The position numbers and the translations under genes are program-made. A stretch of DNA of 64,000 nucleotides from Arthrobacter sp. M4 (GTDB lineage: Bacteria; Actinomycetota; Actinomycetes; Actinomycetales; Micrococcaceae): NCBI RefSeq assembly GCF_020251205.1, contig NZ_JAIWYX010000005.1, forward strand, positions 1 through 64,000. Reading direction: 5' to 3'. Below the pieces are notes generated by a model, which was given only the letters and a program-made list of their open reading frames with translations, searched no databases and was not told where the DNA came from. Below, piece after piece: positions 45,064 through 53,003 of the stretch. Position 1 is the stretch's first letter. The number at the start of each line of letters is the position of its first letter.

Positions 45064-46452
45064 CTAGACCGCGGCCCTCAGGGCAACATCAGCTGCAATG
45101 ATCCGCGCTGCCGTCGCCTGGCCCATCCGGATGGCGCCGTCGACGTGCTGGTACCCTTCGGCAGCCAGGTCGGAGGAAGACCAGTAAATCGGACCAACCG
45201 GGGTGTTCTGGTCCTTGCCGTAGCGGTGCAGTCCGCCCAGGTCGTAGCTTGAGGCATACGCTCCGCGGGTCCATTCTTCGGAGCCCCAATCGGATTCGTA
45301 GTACACCTCAGGCGTCAGAGCCTTGTCGCCCAGGAAACCAGCGATTGATTCCAGGATGGCGCGCTTGCGGTCTTCGGCGCTGAGCTCGAAGACCCCGTCC
45401 GCCTTCTCGTCAGAGACGAAGCCCACCAACGTCCCACGGGTATCCCCATAGTTGGTGTTGTCGTAGACCTCCTGGACAAGGGCGTCTGCGCCGAAGCACG
45501 TGCCGGACAGCCCCTCCTCGCGCCAGAACGGTGTGTCGTAGACCGCGTGGACCTTGATCACCAAGCCCAGCGACTGGTGCTGATGCATCTGGTGCTGGCG
45601 CCGCGGCAACGGCGGGTTAAAGGACACACGTGAGTAGAGGTTGGGCGGAACCGCCATGATGACGAACCGGGCCGCCACAGTGGCGCGGTCAGAAACCGCC
45701 ACAACGCGGTGGCCGCCGTCGCCATCCTCCTCCCAGTTGATGGTGCGCACGGGGCTGTTAAGGACGACGGCGTCACCCAGTTCCGCTGCCATCTTCAGGG
45801 AGACCTGCTGCATCCCGCCGATCACGCGCTTGTCCAGAATGAAATCCTCGTCCGTGAGGTGCGTAAACGAACCGGCCGACGCAGCCATCAGGACGGCCTG
45901 TAGGGCCGAGAAGGAGTGGGCCGGCTTGGTTAGCATTCCGCCTGCGATGAACAGGCCGATGTTCTTGCACGCTTCTTCGTCGGCTGACTGCTGACGGAGC
46001 CAGTGATGGAACGAGATGGTGTCCAGTTCCCGGGCCTTCGGGTGGGCCCAGGGTTCGGTGGGGCCGATCTCGGCGGCGAGTTCGTCGAGGATCGACACAA
46101 GCCGGTCCATCTCCCGCCGGGTGTCCTCGCCTACCGGAAACGTATCCCCTGTGTAGCGGGTGGTCCGGCCGTCCGGGCCCTGATATAGGGATTCGCCGGC
46201 ACGGTAGCGGGAGTACATTCCGAGTCCCAGCTGCTCCAGGAGTCCCATAAGTGCCGTTTGGTCTGGGGAAACCCATTGTCCGCCGATTTCCAACATGGCG
46301 CCATCCACACTGTCGGTCCATGTCCGGCCACCCACGCGGTCGCGGGCCTCCAACACTGCGACGCTGAGGCCGGCCTTCGTGAGTTGGCGAGCTGCGGTGA
46401 GTCCGGAGGGGCCGGCGCCCACGATTACAACGTCGCGTTCCAGATGAAGCAT
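45064..46452 (-). CDS. puo: Putrescine oxidase (flavin monoamine oxidase family)
   Basis: FAD-dependent amine oxidase that oxidises putrescine to 4-aminobutanal with release of ammonia and hydrogen peroxide. 462 residues: VVIVGAGPSGLTAARQLTKA (FAD), LEARDRVGGRTWTD, MLEIGGQWVSPDQTALM, and the C-terminal GAIRMGQATA block. The N-terminal region is close to the Micrococcus/Rhodococcus putrescine oxidases I recall. The ATG at 46452 follows AAAGGA by 6 bases; the frame is open to 46506, overlapping the operator. Divergent from the TetR gene that likely controls it. Confidence 0.88.
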   Translation of the reverse strand: MLHLERDVVIVGAGPSGLTAARQLTKAGLSVAVLEARDRVGGRTWTDSVDGAMLEIGGQWVSPDQTALMGLLEQLGLGMYSRYRAGESLYQGPDGRTTRYTGDTFPVGEDTRREMDRLVSILDELAAEIGPTEPWAHPKARELDTISFHHWLRQQSADEEACKNIGLFIAGGMLTKPAHSFSALQAVLMAASAGSFTHLTDEDFILDKRVIGGMQQVSLKMAAELGDAVVLNSPVRTINWEEDGDGGHRVVAVSDRATVAARFVIMAVPPNLYSRVSFNPPLPRRQHQMHQHQSLGLVIKVHAVYDTPFWREEGLSGTCFGADALVQEVYDNTNYGDTRGTLVGFVSDEKADGVFELSAEDRKRAILESIAGFLGDKALTPEVYYESDWGSEEWTRGAYASSYDLGGLHRYGKDQNTPVGPIYWSSSDLAAEGYQHVDGAIRMGQATAARIIAADVALRAAV

Positions 46453-46488
46453 GATGTCCTTTCCTGGTCGCCGTCGTTGGCCGACCAT

Positions 46489-46509
46489 TAAATGAATGTC
46501 ATTCATTTA
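46489..46509. promoter_or_regulatory. Perfect palindromic operator between puo and tetR
   Basis: AAATGAATG at 46490-46498 and CATTCATTT at 46500-46508 are exact reverse complements around a single T, and the match extends one base further out on each side. It lies 37 bases before the puo start and 90 bases before the TetR start. Length and A/T content fit a TetR-family site. Confidence 0.75.
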
Positions 46510-46597
46510 TCTCCAATATAGCGGTGGCCCGGCCCGCTGTGAAGCCCCCAAAGACCCAAGTGGAATAATGCTGAGGTCGCCCAACGAAAGGCCCGTC

Positions 46598-47281
46598 ATG
46601 CCTGCACCCAGCCCAGCATCTGCCGGGACCACTCCCCGACGTCGTGCCGGCAGGCCCACCGCGGCGGTCCTGGACCAGACCGTCATCACCAAAGCAGCCG
46701 TGGACCTGATCAACCGAAAGGGCTACGAGGCGCTGACTATGGCTGCCCTCGCCAAGCAATTGCAGGTTGCACCGTCGGCCCTCTACAACCACGTGGCATC
46801 CAAGGACGACGTGATGCTGCTCATCGAGGACCACGTGGCGGACCTGGTTGATGTGTCCGCCTTCGAAACCGAGCCATGGGATGCGGCCGTGCGCCGTTGG
46901 GCATGGTCATACCGGGACGTTTTCTCCCAGCACACCCCGCTCATCCCGATCATTGCCGTGATGCCGGTTGCCAACGCTCCCAAGACCCTTGCAATGTACG
47001 AGGCCGTGACGGCGGGCTTCCGTCGCGCCGGCTTCCCCCAGGAACAGATCATCTCCGCGGTGGTTGCCCTGGAGGCCTTTATTTTCGGTGCCGCCTTCGA
47101 CGTCAACGCACCGGAGGACATCTACGACGCCGGCAGCCTGGCTGAGCGGACCCCCAACCTCAATGCCGCCGTCGACAGCCTCGCGGCGCAGGGCCACAAG
47201 AGGCCCACCGATGTGGCCTTCAGCCTCGGCCTGGAGGCCCTGATTTCGGGTTTCGGCGCACTGCTGGCCGGGAAGGGCTAA
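46598..47281 (+). CDS. TetR/AcrR-family regulator of putrescine oxidase
   Basis: 227-residue regulator. N-terminal helix-turn-helix: RAGRPTAAVLDQTVI, then YEALTMAALAKQLQVAPSAL and YNHVASKDDVMLLI. The C-terminal half is the helical TetR_C ligand domain (FRRAGFPQEQIISAVVALEA). Start at 46598 is supported by GAAAGG 7 bases upstream; earlier in-frame starts at 46496 and 46568 lack one. It presumably binds the palindrome at 46489-46509 and is released by a polyamine or product (inference). Its stop overlaps the ZIP gene stop by 4 bases on the other strand. Confidence 0.88.
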   Translation: MPAPSPASAGTTPRRRAGRPTAAVLDQTVITKAAVDLINRKGYEALTMAALAKQLQVAPSALYNHVASKDDVMLLIEDHVADLVDVSAFETEPWDAAVRRWAWSYRDVFSQHTPLIPIIAVMPVANAPKTLAMYEAVTAGFRRAGFPQEQIISAVVALEAFIFGAAFDVNAPEDIYDAGSLAERTPNLNAAVDSLAAQGHKRPTDVAFSLGLEALISGFGALLAGKG

Positions 47282-48498
47282 GCCACCACCAGCAAACCGG
47301 TGGTGAACATCGCTGCCATCCCGGCCACCATTCCAACAACTGTGGGAACAGTCAGCACCCTGCCGCCAGGATCCTTCATCAGCGGCAGGATCTTGATTGC
47401 TACCTGCGCCACCGCGCCGGCACCGAGGCCAAGCAGGAAGGCCGCGAGGGCCGGCTGGAAAACGGTGGCTCCGAGGACCGCGCCAAGGATGGCCGGGGCG
47501 CCGGCGATCAATCCGAGCCCCATCAAACGCCACAAGCCCGCTGGTTGCCGGGACAGCGGGGTCACGATCGCCAGACCTTCAGTGGTGTTGTGCAATGCGA
47601 AGCCCACAATCAGGGAGGTGCCCAGCGCCAGCGAGCCGACAGCGTAGGCGGAACCTATCGCGAGTCCCTCACCAAGGTTGTGCAAACCGATTCCGACGGC
47701 AACAAGCAAAGCGAGCCGCAACCCGCCCGCCCGTGCCGGTCCGCCCAGGTCCGCGGCGGCACTCGAACCGGCATCCCGCCGTCGTACCATCAGCGCATCG
47801 CTGCCCTCCAGCAGCAGGTACGCCAGCAACGCGCCCAAGACCACCACCAGCGGACCGCCAAAAGCGCCATTCCCAGCCACCAGGCCAAAGGCCTCGAAGG
47901 CAGCGTCGAATGCCAGGAACGCCAGCAGTCCAACGGTCAAGCCCAGCAGTGCCCGCACCCAAATCGCGGGAGATCGCCGGACAAATGGCATCCACAACAT
48001 GCCAAGTGCCACCGGGATCACGCCCACATACACCCCAAGCAACGCCATCAACCCAAAGAATTGTGTTCCTCGCTCCGGACTCGCCGCCGCGGCCGCGATG
48101 TCCGTGGTGAACTTCCCGCCCGTGGAGGTCACCAGGGCGATTTCATACGGATCGCCTTCCACCCAGTTGTAGCTGACACTGATCGTGGTGGACTCCAGCG
48201 GTGCCATCGTGGGACGGCTCTGCTCAAACGTCGTATAGAAGTCTGAAACGTTGACCTGCGCGATGGATACCGGATCCGGCCCCACGTTTCGCGCCGTGAT
48301 GACTATCTGTCCCGGATCCAGGCGAATACTTTCGACGGCGACCTCCTCCTTGGGCGGGATGCCGCCGGATAACCCTTTGAGTGCGGGATTGAGCGCCGCG
48401 AAGAGCACGGCGACTACGGCGATCAACAAAAGTGGACCCAGCCCGAGGACCCAGCGACGCCAGCCGGCCACTTGTTTCCGGGACTGTGTGGCAGTCAT
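47278..48498 (-). CDS. ZIP-family metal permease with extracytoplasmic domain
   Basis: 406 residues. After one membrane helix (15-37) comes an immunoglobulin-like beta domain (about 50-140) expected outside the cell, then eight helices of the ZIP family. The metal-site motifs are HNLGEGLAI (273-281) and HNTTEGLAI (303-311). ZIP proteins carry Mn, Fe or Zn into the cytoplasm. The start overlaps the oxidase stop by ATGA, and the divergent MntR-type regulator suggests control by Mn or Fe. The outer domain is unusual for a ZIP. Confidence 0.85.
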   Translation of the reverse strand: MTATQSRKQVAGWRRWVLGLGPLLLIAVVAVLFAALNPALKGLSGGIPPKEEVAVESIRLDPGQIVITARNVGPDPVSIAQVNVSDFYTTFEQSRPTMAPLESTTISVSYNWVEGDPYEIALVTSTGGKFTTDIAAAAASPERGTQFFGLMALLGVYVGVIPVALGMLWMPFVRRSPAIWVRALLGLTVGLLAFLAFDAAFEAFGLVAGNGAFGGPLVVVLGALLAYLLLEGSDALMVRRRDAGSSAAADLGGPARAGGLRLALLVAVGIGLHNLGEGLAIGSAYAVGSLALGTSLIVGFALHNTTEGLAIVTPLSRQPAGLWRLMGLGLIAGAPAILGAVLGATVFQPALAAFLLGLGAGAVAQVAIKILPLMKDPGGRVLTVPTVVGMVAGMAAMFTTGLLVVA

Positions 48499-49670
48499 GC
48501 CGCTGCCACCTCGAAGAAGCCCATCCAGCCGAGCTCGGCAAACTCGGTTTTGTGGGCGTGGAACATGTACTTCCCCGGGAACGGAAATCTCACTTCCACG
48601 ATCCCGCGCTGTCCTTGGACCTGAGACACAGTGTCCGTGTATTCGCTGGGAGTCAGCATGGTGCCGGTCGGGTAGTAGTGGAAGAAATTGCCGTGGATGT
48701 GGAAGGAATTGACCGGGTCGTACTCCAGGACATTGATCAGGTGGATGCGGATCAGGGCGTTCTGGCGGACCCGGACAGGGTTGTCCATAAAGTGGAACGG
48801 AAGTCCGTTGACCGAATAGAACTCGTTGTCGTCGCCACCATCGGTGTTGTAGCCGTTCATGACCATAACCAACTCGTCATCCGCCGGCGGCCGGCCGGAC
48901 TTTGGCTCGATGACGAATCCGCCGTACAGCCCTTTGGCAATGTGCGGAGCCAAGGGCGACTGGTGGCAGTGATAAAGATGCGTGCCGAACGGAACTGCGT
49001 CGAATTCGTATGTGAAACTCCGCCCCGCTGCAATGGATCCTGCCCCAATTCCCGGCGTGCCGTCCATCTCCGCGCGGTGAATGCCGTGGAAATGAAGCGT
49101 GTGCGGATGCGTTCCTTGGTTGGTGAAATGGATCCGCAGGGCGTCGCCCTCCTTTGCCCACAGGGTGGGGCCCGGAATGCGGCCGTTGTAGCACCAGCCC
49201 TTGAACACCACCCCAGGCGCGATCTCAAAGTCCTTGTCCACGGATACAACGTCCCACTCCCGCAGCGTCCTGCCGTCGGGCAGTGTGCTGGTGCGGCCGC
49301 GGTCAAAGTCGCGGAGCACCGCCGTCGGGTCCATGCCCGCCCGCGCGGGCGGCACCGATCCCCCGGCGAACCCCGGGTGCCCGGCATGGGTCCACATCGA
49401 CGACGGCGATCCGCCGGCTTGGCTGCCAGGCTGTCCGCCGGCGTGCCCGCTGGAGGAGCTGCCGCCGTCGTGTGTGTGACCGGATCCGGCGTCGCCGGGG
49501 AGCAATGCCTCGGGCCGGCGGGACGGCCAGAGAAGTCCGACGCCGGCAGCGGTGGGCAGGGCGGCAAGGGCCGCGGCGCTCGAGAGCATGGCGCGACGAC
49601 TCGGCAGTCCGGCGGTTTTTGCCCGCTCGTTCCGGGGAGTGTTGGTTTCCGGGGCGAATTCCGCGCACAT
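48495..49670 (-). CDS. Two-domain multicopper oxidase (exported)
   Basis: 391 residues. A Tat-type signal (SRRAMLSSAAALAALPTAAG) is followed by a His/Gly/Ser-rich linker (about 60-105). Copper motifs: HPHTLHFHG (188-196), HLYHCHQS (231-238), HIHG (324-327) and HAHKTEFAELGWM (371-383). Type 1 copper Cys235 sits in the first cupredoxin domain; the second lacks a Cys, a two-domain type-C layout. Such enzymes oxidise metal ions or phenols. GGAG lies 5 bases before the ATG at 49670; an upstream TTG at 49688 is less likely. Operon with the ZIP permease. Confidence 0.88.
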   Translation of the reverse strand: MCAEFAPETNTPRNERAKTAGLPSRRAMLSSAAALAALPTAAGVGLLWPSRRPEALLPGDAGSGHTHDGGSSSSGHAGGQPGSQAGGSPSSMWTHAGHPGFAGGSVPPARAGMDPTAVLRDFDRGRTSTLPDGRTLREWDVVSVDKDFEIAPGVVFKGWCYNGRIPGPTLWAKEGDALRIHFTNQGTHPHTLHFHGIHRAEMDGTPGIGAGSIAAGRSFTYEFDAVPFGTHLYHCHQSPLAPHIAKGLYGGFVIEPKSGRPPADDELVMVMNGYNTDGGDDNEFYSVNGLPFHFMDNPVRVRQNALIRIHLINVLEYDPVNSFHIHGNFFHYYPTGTMLTPSEYTDTVSQVQGQRGIVEVRFPFPGKYMFHAHKTEFAELGWMGFFEVAAA

Positions 49671-49693
49671 ACGCACTCCATTGATCAAACACC

Positions 49694-49715
49694 AATGTTA
49701 GATCACTCTAACATT
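49694..49715. promoter_or_regulatory. Candidate MntR/DtxR operator
   Basis: AATGTTAGA at 49694-49702 and TCTAACATT at 49707-49715 form an inverted repeat with a TCAC centre. TTAG-n-CTAA half sites are typical of DtxR/MntR-type boxes in actinobacteria. It overlaps TAACAT, a likely -10 box of the oxidase-ZIP operon read leftward. Confidence 0.7.
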
Positions 49716-49728
49716 TATCCTCTGCCAC

Positions 49729-49757
49729 CCGACAGCACGCGTTGGACTTGTTAGAAT
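49729..49757 (+). promoter_or_regulatory. Leaderless-type promoter of the DtxR/MntR-type gene
   Basis: CCGACA at 49729-49734 and TAGAAT at 49752-49757 are separated by 17 bases, and the ATG follows 7 bases later at 49765 without a Shine-Dalgarno sequence. Confidence 0.6.
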
Positions 49758-49764
49758 CGAAGCC

Positions 49765-50436
49765 ATGCCCGTTTCCGAGCTTTCCTCCACCGCACAGGAC
49801 TATCTGAAGCTGATCTGGTCCGCTACGGAATGGGCGGACAAGCCAATCACGGTAGGCGTCATGGCGGAGCGTATCGGCGTCAAGCCCTCCACAGTCTCGG
49901 ACGGAATCAAGCGCTTGGCGGCCCAAGGCTTGGTGACACACGCCCCCTACGGCAGCATCGAACTCACGGAGGCAGGCCGGGAACATGCCGTGGCCATGGT
50001 TCGCCGCCACCGGCTCCTGGAAACGTTCCTTGTGGAGATCCTGGGCTACGGTTGGGACGAAGTGCACGACGAAGCCGAGGTCCTGGAACATGCCGTCTCC
50101 GATCTCATGGTGGATCGGATCGACCGACTGTTAAAGCACCCTTCGCGTGATCCCCACGGCGATCCCATCCCACCGGCAGTTGGTACACCGGCAGCCACTG
50201 TCGGTTTCCAACTGGACCAGGCCAAACCTGGAAGCCAGGTCACAGTTACCCGCATATCCGATGAGGATCCGGACATGCTTAGGTACTTCACGGAACTAGG
50301 ACTCGCTCCCGAGTCGCGCCTCACCGTCCGCGAACGCCGGCCCTATGCCGATGTGACCACCGTCCGCATCCACGGCCAGGACTCGGACATCGCGCTGGGG
50401 ACCACTGCGGCGGCGGCCATCTGGGTGGTCGCCTAA
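49765..50436 (+). CDS. DtxR/MntR-family metal-dependent regulator
   Basis: 223-residue metal sensor. Helix-turn-helix in MAERIGVKPSTVSDGIKRLA, dimerisation/metal region with GREHAVAMVRRHRLLETFL and EVHDEAEVLEHAVSD (His, Glu and Asp ligands), and a C-terminal FeoA/SH3-like domain (from about 145, SQVTVTRISDEDPDML). MVRRHRLLETFL is shared by both IdeR and MntR; Cys is absent from the second helix, which favours Mn over Fe (as in MntR). It faces the oxidase-ZIP operon across the palindrome at 49694-49715. Confidence 0.88.
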   Translation: MPVSELSSTAQDYLKLIWSATEWADKPITVGVMAERIGVKPSTVSDGIKRLAAQGLVTHAPYGSIELTEAGREHAVAMVRRHRLLETFLVEILGYGWDEVHDEAEVLEHAVSDLMVDRIDRLLKHPSRDPHGDPIPPAVGTPAATVGFQLDQAKPGSQVTVTRISDEDPDMLRYFTELGLAPESRLTVRERRPYADVTTVRIHGQDSDIALGTTAAAAIWVVA

Positions 50437-50473
50437 ACATTCCTGCTCCAAGAGGCAGTCAGTTTAGGGGGGC

Positions 50474-50490
50474 GACTTGTATAACAAGTC
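50474..50490. promoter_or_regulatory. Candidate FadR/GntR operator upstream of the dehydratase gene
   Basis: GACTTGTATAACAAGTC is a 17-base palindrome (7-base arms, ATA centre). It overlaps TTGTAT, a possible -35, with TATAGA at 50498-50503 as -10. FadR-type regulators bind short TTGT-n-ACAA sites of this kind, and such a regulator gene follows at 51757. Confidence 0.65.
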
Positions 50491-50570
50491 TTTGATTTAT
50501 AGAGTAGGTTCGAGCCCGGCAAACGCGCGGGCGTGGGCGACGATGCTCCGACCCGGACCAAGGAGGACCC

Positions 50571-51716
50571 ATGGGTTCCGTAGACCTCATCAGCCACGTC
50601 AAGCTCTCTACCGCAACCCTCCCCCTCGCTGTTCCCATCAGTGACGCCAAGGTGTTCACCGGAAGGCAGAAACCCATGACAGAGGTGGTCTTCCTTTTCG
50701 CCGAGATCGCCACCGAACAAGGCCGCACGGGCATCGGCTTCAGCTACTCCAAGCGCGCAGGGGGGCCGGCACAGTACGCACACGCCAAGGAAGTGGCAGA
50801 GGGCCTCATCGGCGAGGACCCCAACGACATCGGCAAGATCTACACCAAACTCCTGTGGGCCGGCGCCTCGGTGGGTCGCTCCGGCGTCGCCACCCAGGCC
50901 CTTGCCGCCGTCGACATTGCCCTCTACGACCTCAAGGCCAAGCGCGCCGGCCTCCCACTTGCCAAGTTCCTAGGCGCCTACCGCGACTCGGTTCAGACCT
51001 ACAACACTTCCGGCGGCTTCCTCAACGCCTCGCTGGACGAGGTCAAAGCCCGTGCCACACGCTCCTTGGACGAAGGAATCGGCGGCATCAAAATCAAAGT
51101 GGGCCTCCCGGACACCAAGGAAGACCTGCGCCGACTAGCCGGAATCCGCGAGCACATCGGCTGGGACGTACCGCTTATGGTGGACGCCAACCAGCAATGG
51201 GATCGCGCCACCGCCCTGCGCATGGGCCGCCAGCTTGAGGAATTCAACCTGGTCTGGATCGAGGAACCGCTGGACGCCTACGACTTCGAGGGCCACGCCC
51301 ACTTGGCACAGATATTGGACACGTCCATCGCAACCGGTGAGATGCTCGCATCTGTTTCTGAACACAAGGGGCTGATCACCGCGAACGGCTGCGACATCAT
51401 CCAGCCAGACGCCCCGCGCGTCGGCGGCATCACACAGTTCCTCCGACTCCTGGCCCTGGCCGACGAACGCGGGCTGGGCCTGGCTCCGCACTTCGCCATG
51501 GAGATCCATCTGCATCTCGCCGCCGCCTATCCGCGCGAGCCGTGGGTGGAGCACTTCGACTGGCTGGACCCGCTGTTCAACGAGCGGCTTGAAACCAAGA
51601 ACGGCCGCATGATCGTTCCCGACCGCCCCGGCCTAGGTGTCTCCCTGAGCGAGCAGGCCCGCGCCTGGACCACGGACAGCGTCGAGTTCGGCAACGGCGT
51701 CCCGGCCGGAGCCTAG
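50571..51716 (+). CDS. L-talarate/galactarate dehydratase (enolase superfamily)
   Basis: Dehydrates L-talarate and galactarate to 5-keto-4-deoxy-D-glucarate. 381 residues in the mandelate-racemase group. The blocks YSKRAGGPAQYAHAKEV, GEDPNDI, YNTSGGF, MVDANQQWDR, WIEEPLDAYD and HLAAAYPREPWVEHF match the Salmonella TalrD/GalrD pattern I recall almost throughout. Catalytic Lys176 in the KxK motif (174-176) and His307 (APHFAME) pair with metal ligands Asp205, Glu231 and Glu257. AAGGAGGA lies 6 bases before the ATG. Followed by a FadR-type regulator. Confidence 0.94.
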   Translation: MGSVDLISHVKLSTATLPLAVPISDAKVFTGRQKPMTEVVFLFAEIATEQGRTGIGFSYSKRAGGPAQYAHAKEVAEGLIGEDPNDIGKIYTKLLWAGASVGRSGVATQALAAVDIALYDLKAKRAGLPLAKFLGAYRDSVQTYNTSGGFLNASLDEVKARATRSLDEGIGGIKIKVGLPDTKEDLRRLAGIREHIGWDVPLMVDANQQWDRATALRMGRQLEEFNLVWIEEPLDAYDFEGHAHLAQILDTSIATGEMLASVSEHKGLITANGCDIIQPDAPRVGGITQFLRLLALADERGLGLAPHFAMEIHLHLAAAYPREPWVEHFDWLDPLFNERLETKNGRMIVPDRPGLGVSLSEQARAWTTDSVEFGNGVPAGA

Positions 51717-51756
51717 CCTGATGGCCGACATAGGACCGCCGCGTAGCCTTGGAGGC

Positions 51757-52458
51757 ATGAGCAAAAACCTGACCGTCGCCGTCGCCGACCGCCTTAGAGC
51801 GCAGATCGTCGACGGCGAAATCCAGCCCGGAGAGAAGCTCCCCAGCGAGAACACGCTGATCAGCAAGTTCAGTGTGAGCCGGACAGTGGTCAGGGCTGCG
51901 ATTACCAGGCTTCAGGCCGAGGGACTCGTGGAGACCGAACGCGGACGGGGCAGCTTCGCGCTGACCCCGCCGCCGGACGCCGGCGCTCGAACCCAAACCG
52001 GGAGGCCTGTGGTCAGCCTTGAGGATCGCCTGAACCTATTGGAGTTCAGGATCGGCGTGGAATCCGAGGCCGCCGCCCTGGCGGCACGCAACCACTCGGA
52101 CCGCCAACTCTCGGCGATGTCGACGGCATTGGATGGCTTTGCGGGCAGCGGTGGCCACCCATCCACGGCCATGAAATACGACTTCGAATTCCATCGGGCC
52201 ATCGCCGAAGCATCTGCCAATCCGTTCTTCGCCGACTGCATTGCCGGACTTGGTCAAACCATGATCGCCATGCCCCGCACACGCCTTATGCCCGGCGGAG
52301 AACCGTACGCCCCTGAGCAGTTCGAACGCGTGGTCCAGGAACACACCTCTATATACGCGGCTATCGTGGAACGGGATTCCGCCGCGGCAGCGTCGGCCAT
52401 GCGCACGCACCTGGGCAACTCCCGCCGCCGGCTACGAGCTGCGGCCCGCGCAGACTAG
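51757..52458 (+). CDS. FadR/GntR-family regulator of hexarate use
   Basis: 233 residues. N-terminal GntR helix-turn-helix (IQPGEKLPSENTLISKFSVS, then RTVVRAAITRLQAEGLVE) and a C-terminal FCD domain with DFEFHRAIAEASANPF. TAGCCT at 51744-51749 lies 7 bases before the ATG at 51757, so it may have its own leaderless transcript; an earlier start at 51721 is possible. Probably represses the dehydratase gene through the palindrome at 50474-50490 and is induced by galactarate or talarate (inference). Ends just before a bidirectional terminator. Confidence 0.88.
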   Translation: MSKNLTVAVADRLRAQIVDGEIQPGEKLPSENTLISKFSVSRTVVRAAITRLQAEGLVETERGRGSFALTPPPDAGARTQTGRPVVSLEDRLNLLEFRIGVESEAAALAARNHSDRQLSAMSTALDGFAGSGGHPSTAMKYDFEFHRAIAEASANPFFADCIAGLGQTMIAMPRTRLMPGGEPYAPEQFERVVQEHTSIYAAIVERDSAAAASAMRTHLGNSRRRLRAAARAD

Positions 52459-52492
52459 AACTCCCGCCTATGAACCCAGTAGGCAAGACAAC

Positions 52493-52522
52493 AAAAAACC
52501 CCGATCCGAAGACCGGGGTTTT
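52493..52522. terminator. Bidirectional terminator between the FadR-type gene and tRNA-Leu
   Basis: Stem ACCCCGATC with its partner GACCGGGGT (one G-T pair) around CGAA, flanked by A6 on the left and T4 on the right; read leftward it ends in T6. It can end the tRNA-Leu transcript as well as the regulator gene. Confidence 0.85.
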
Positions 52523-52529
52523 CATTGCG

Positions 52530-52612
52530 TGCGCGAGGGGGGATTTGAACCCCCACGCCCTTTCGGACACTGGCACCTGAAGCCAGCGCGTCTGCCGTTC
52601 CGCCACTCGCGC
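52530..52612 (-). tRNA. tRNA-Leu (anticodon CAG)
   Basis: 83-base class II tRNA. Acceptor stem GCGCGAG pairs with CTCGCGC and the discriminator is A; no CCA is encoded. Anticodon loop TTCAGGT is closed by CTGGC/GCCAG, with anticodon CAG at 52579-52577, reading CUG. A long variable arm (TCCGAAAGGG) and the T arm GGGGG-TTCAAAT-CCCCC are present. A terminator follows 8 bases on. Placement beside fhaA near oriC resembles other actinobacteria. Confidence 0.95.
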
Positions 52613-53003
52613 GCAACTTCTTTTGCTTGTCTGTTGCCAGTCTCTTGACGTTACCGGCTTCATCCCTGCAAAAGCAGCGAGATCAAGCATAACGGACACC
52701 GGGAGCAAAACACCAATCGAGCGCAGGAGCCCGTAAATCAGCCTCAATATCGAGCCCACTCGAACACCCGGTCTCTGCCCAGGAGGGTCCAGCAAGCCGC
52801 GGAAACAAGGCTAAGAACCTGTGAAAAGAGGTTGAAACCGACGAACCTTTTCGCGCTCTGGTGCGTTGTGGATTAGGGCCATTAACAGGGTTGGACAGTA
52901 GTATCGGGTGTAACGGCGATTGTTGCGCACGCACTCCGGCGTGTGCAGATAACTGTCCCTGGCACTTGCTTCTGCAGGACATCGGCACGGAAAGGAGAAG
53001 ACC
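52613..53003. promoter_or_regulatory. Promoter region of the fhaA cluster and tRNA-Leu
   Basis: 391 bases with no credible gene. TAGTAT at 52899-52904 is a plausible -10 for the rightward fhaA transcript, giving a leader of about 95 bases; its -35 is poor. Within the leader, CGCACGC-ACTCCG-GCGTGTG can fold into a short hairpin near 52926-52946. Promoter elements of the leftward tRNA gene must lie just right of 52612 but are not obvious. Confidence 0.4.

Noticed and set aside
48432..49754. Plus-strand open frame of 440 codons opposite the oxidase and ZIP genes
   Set aside because: No family pattern, Arg/Gly/Val-rich, and antisense to two genes with intact catalytic motifs.
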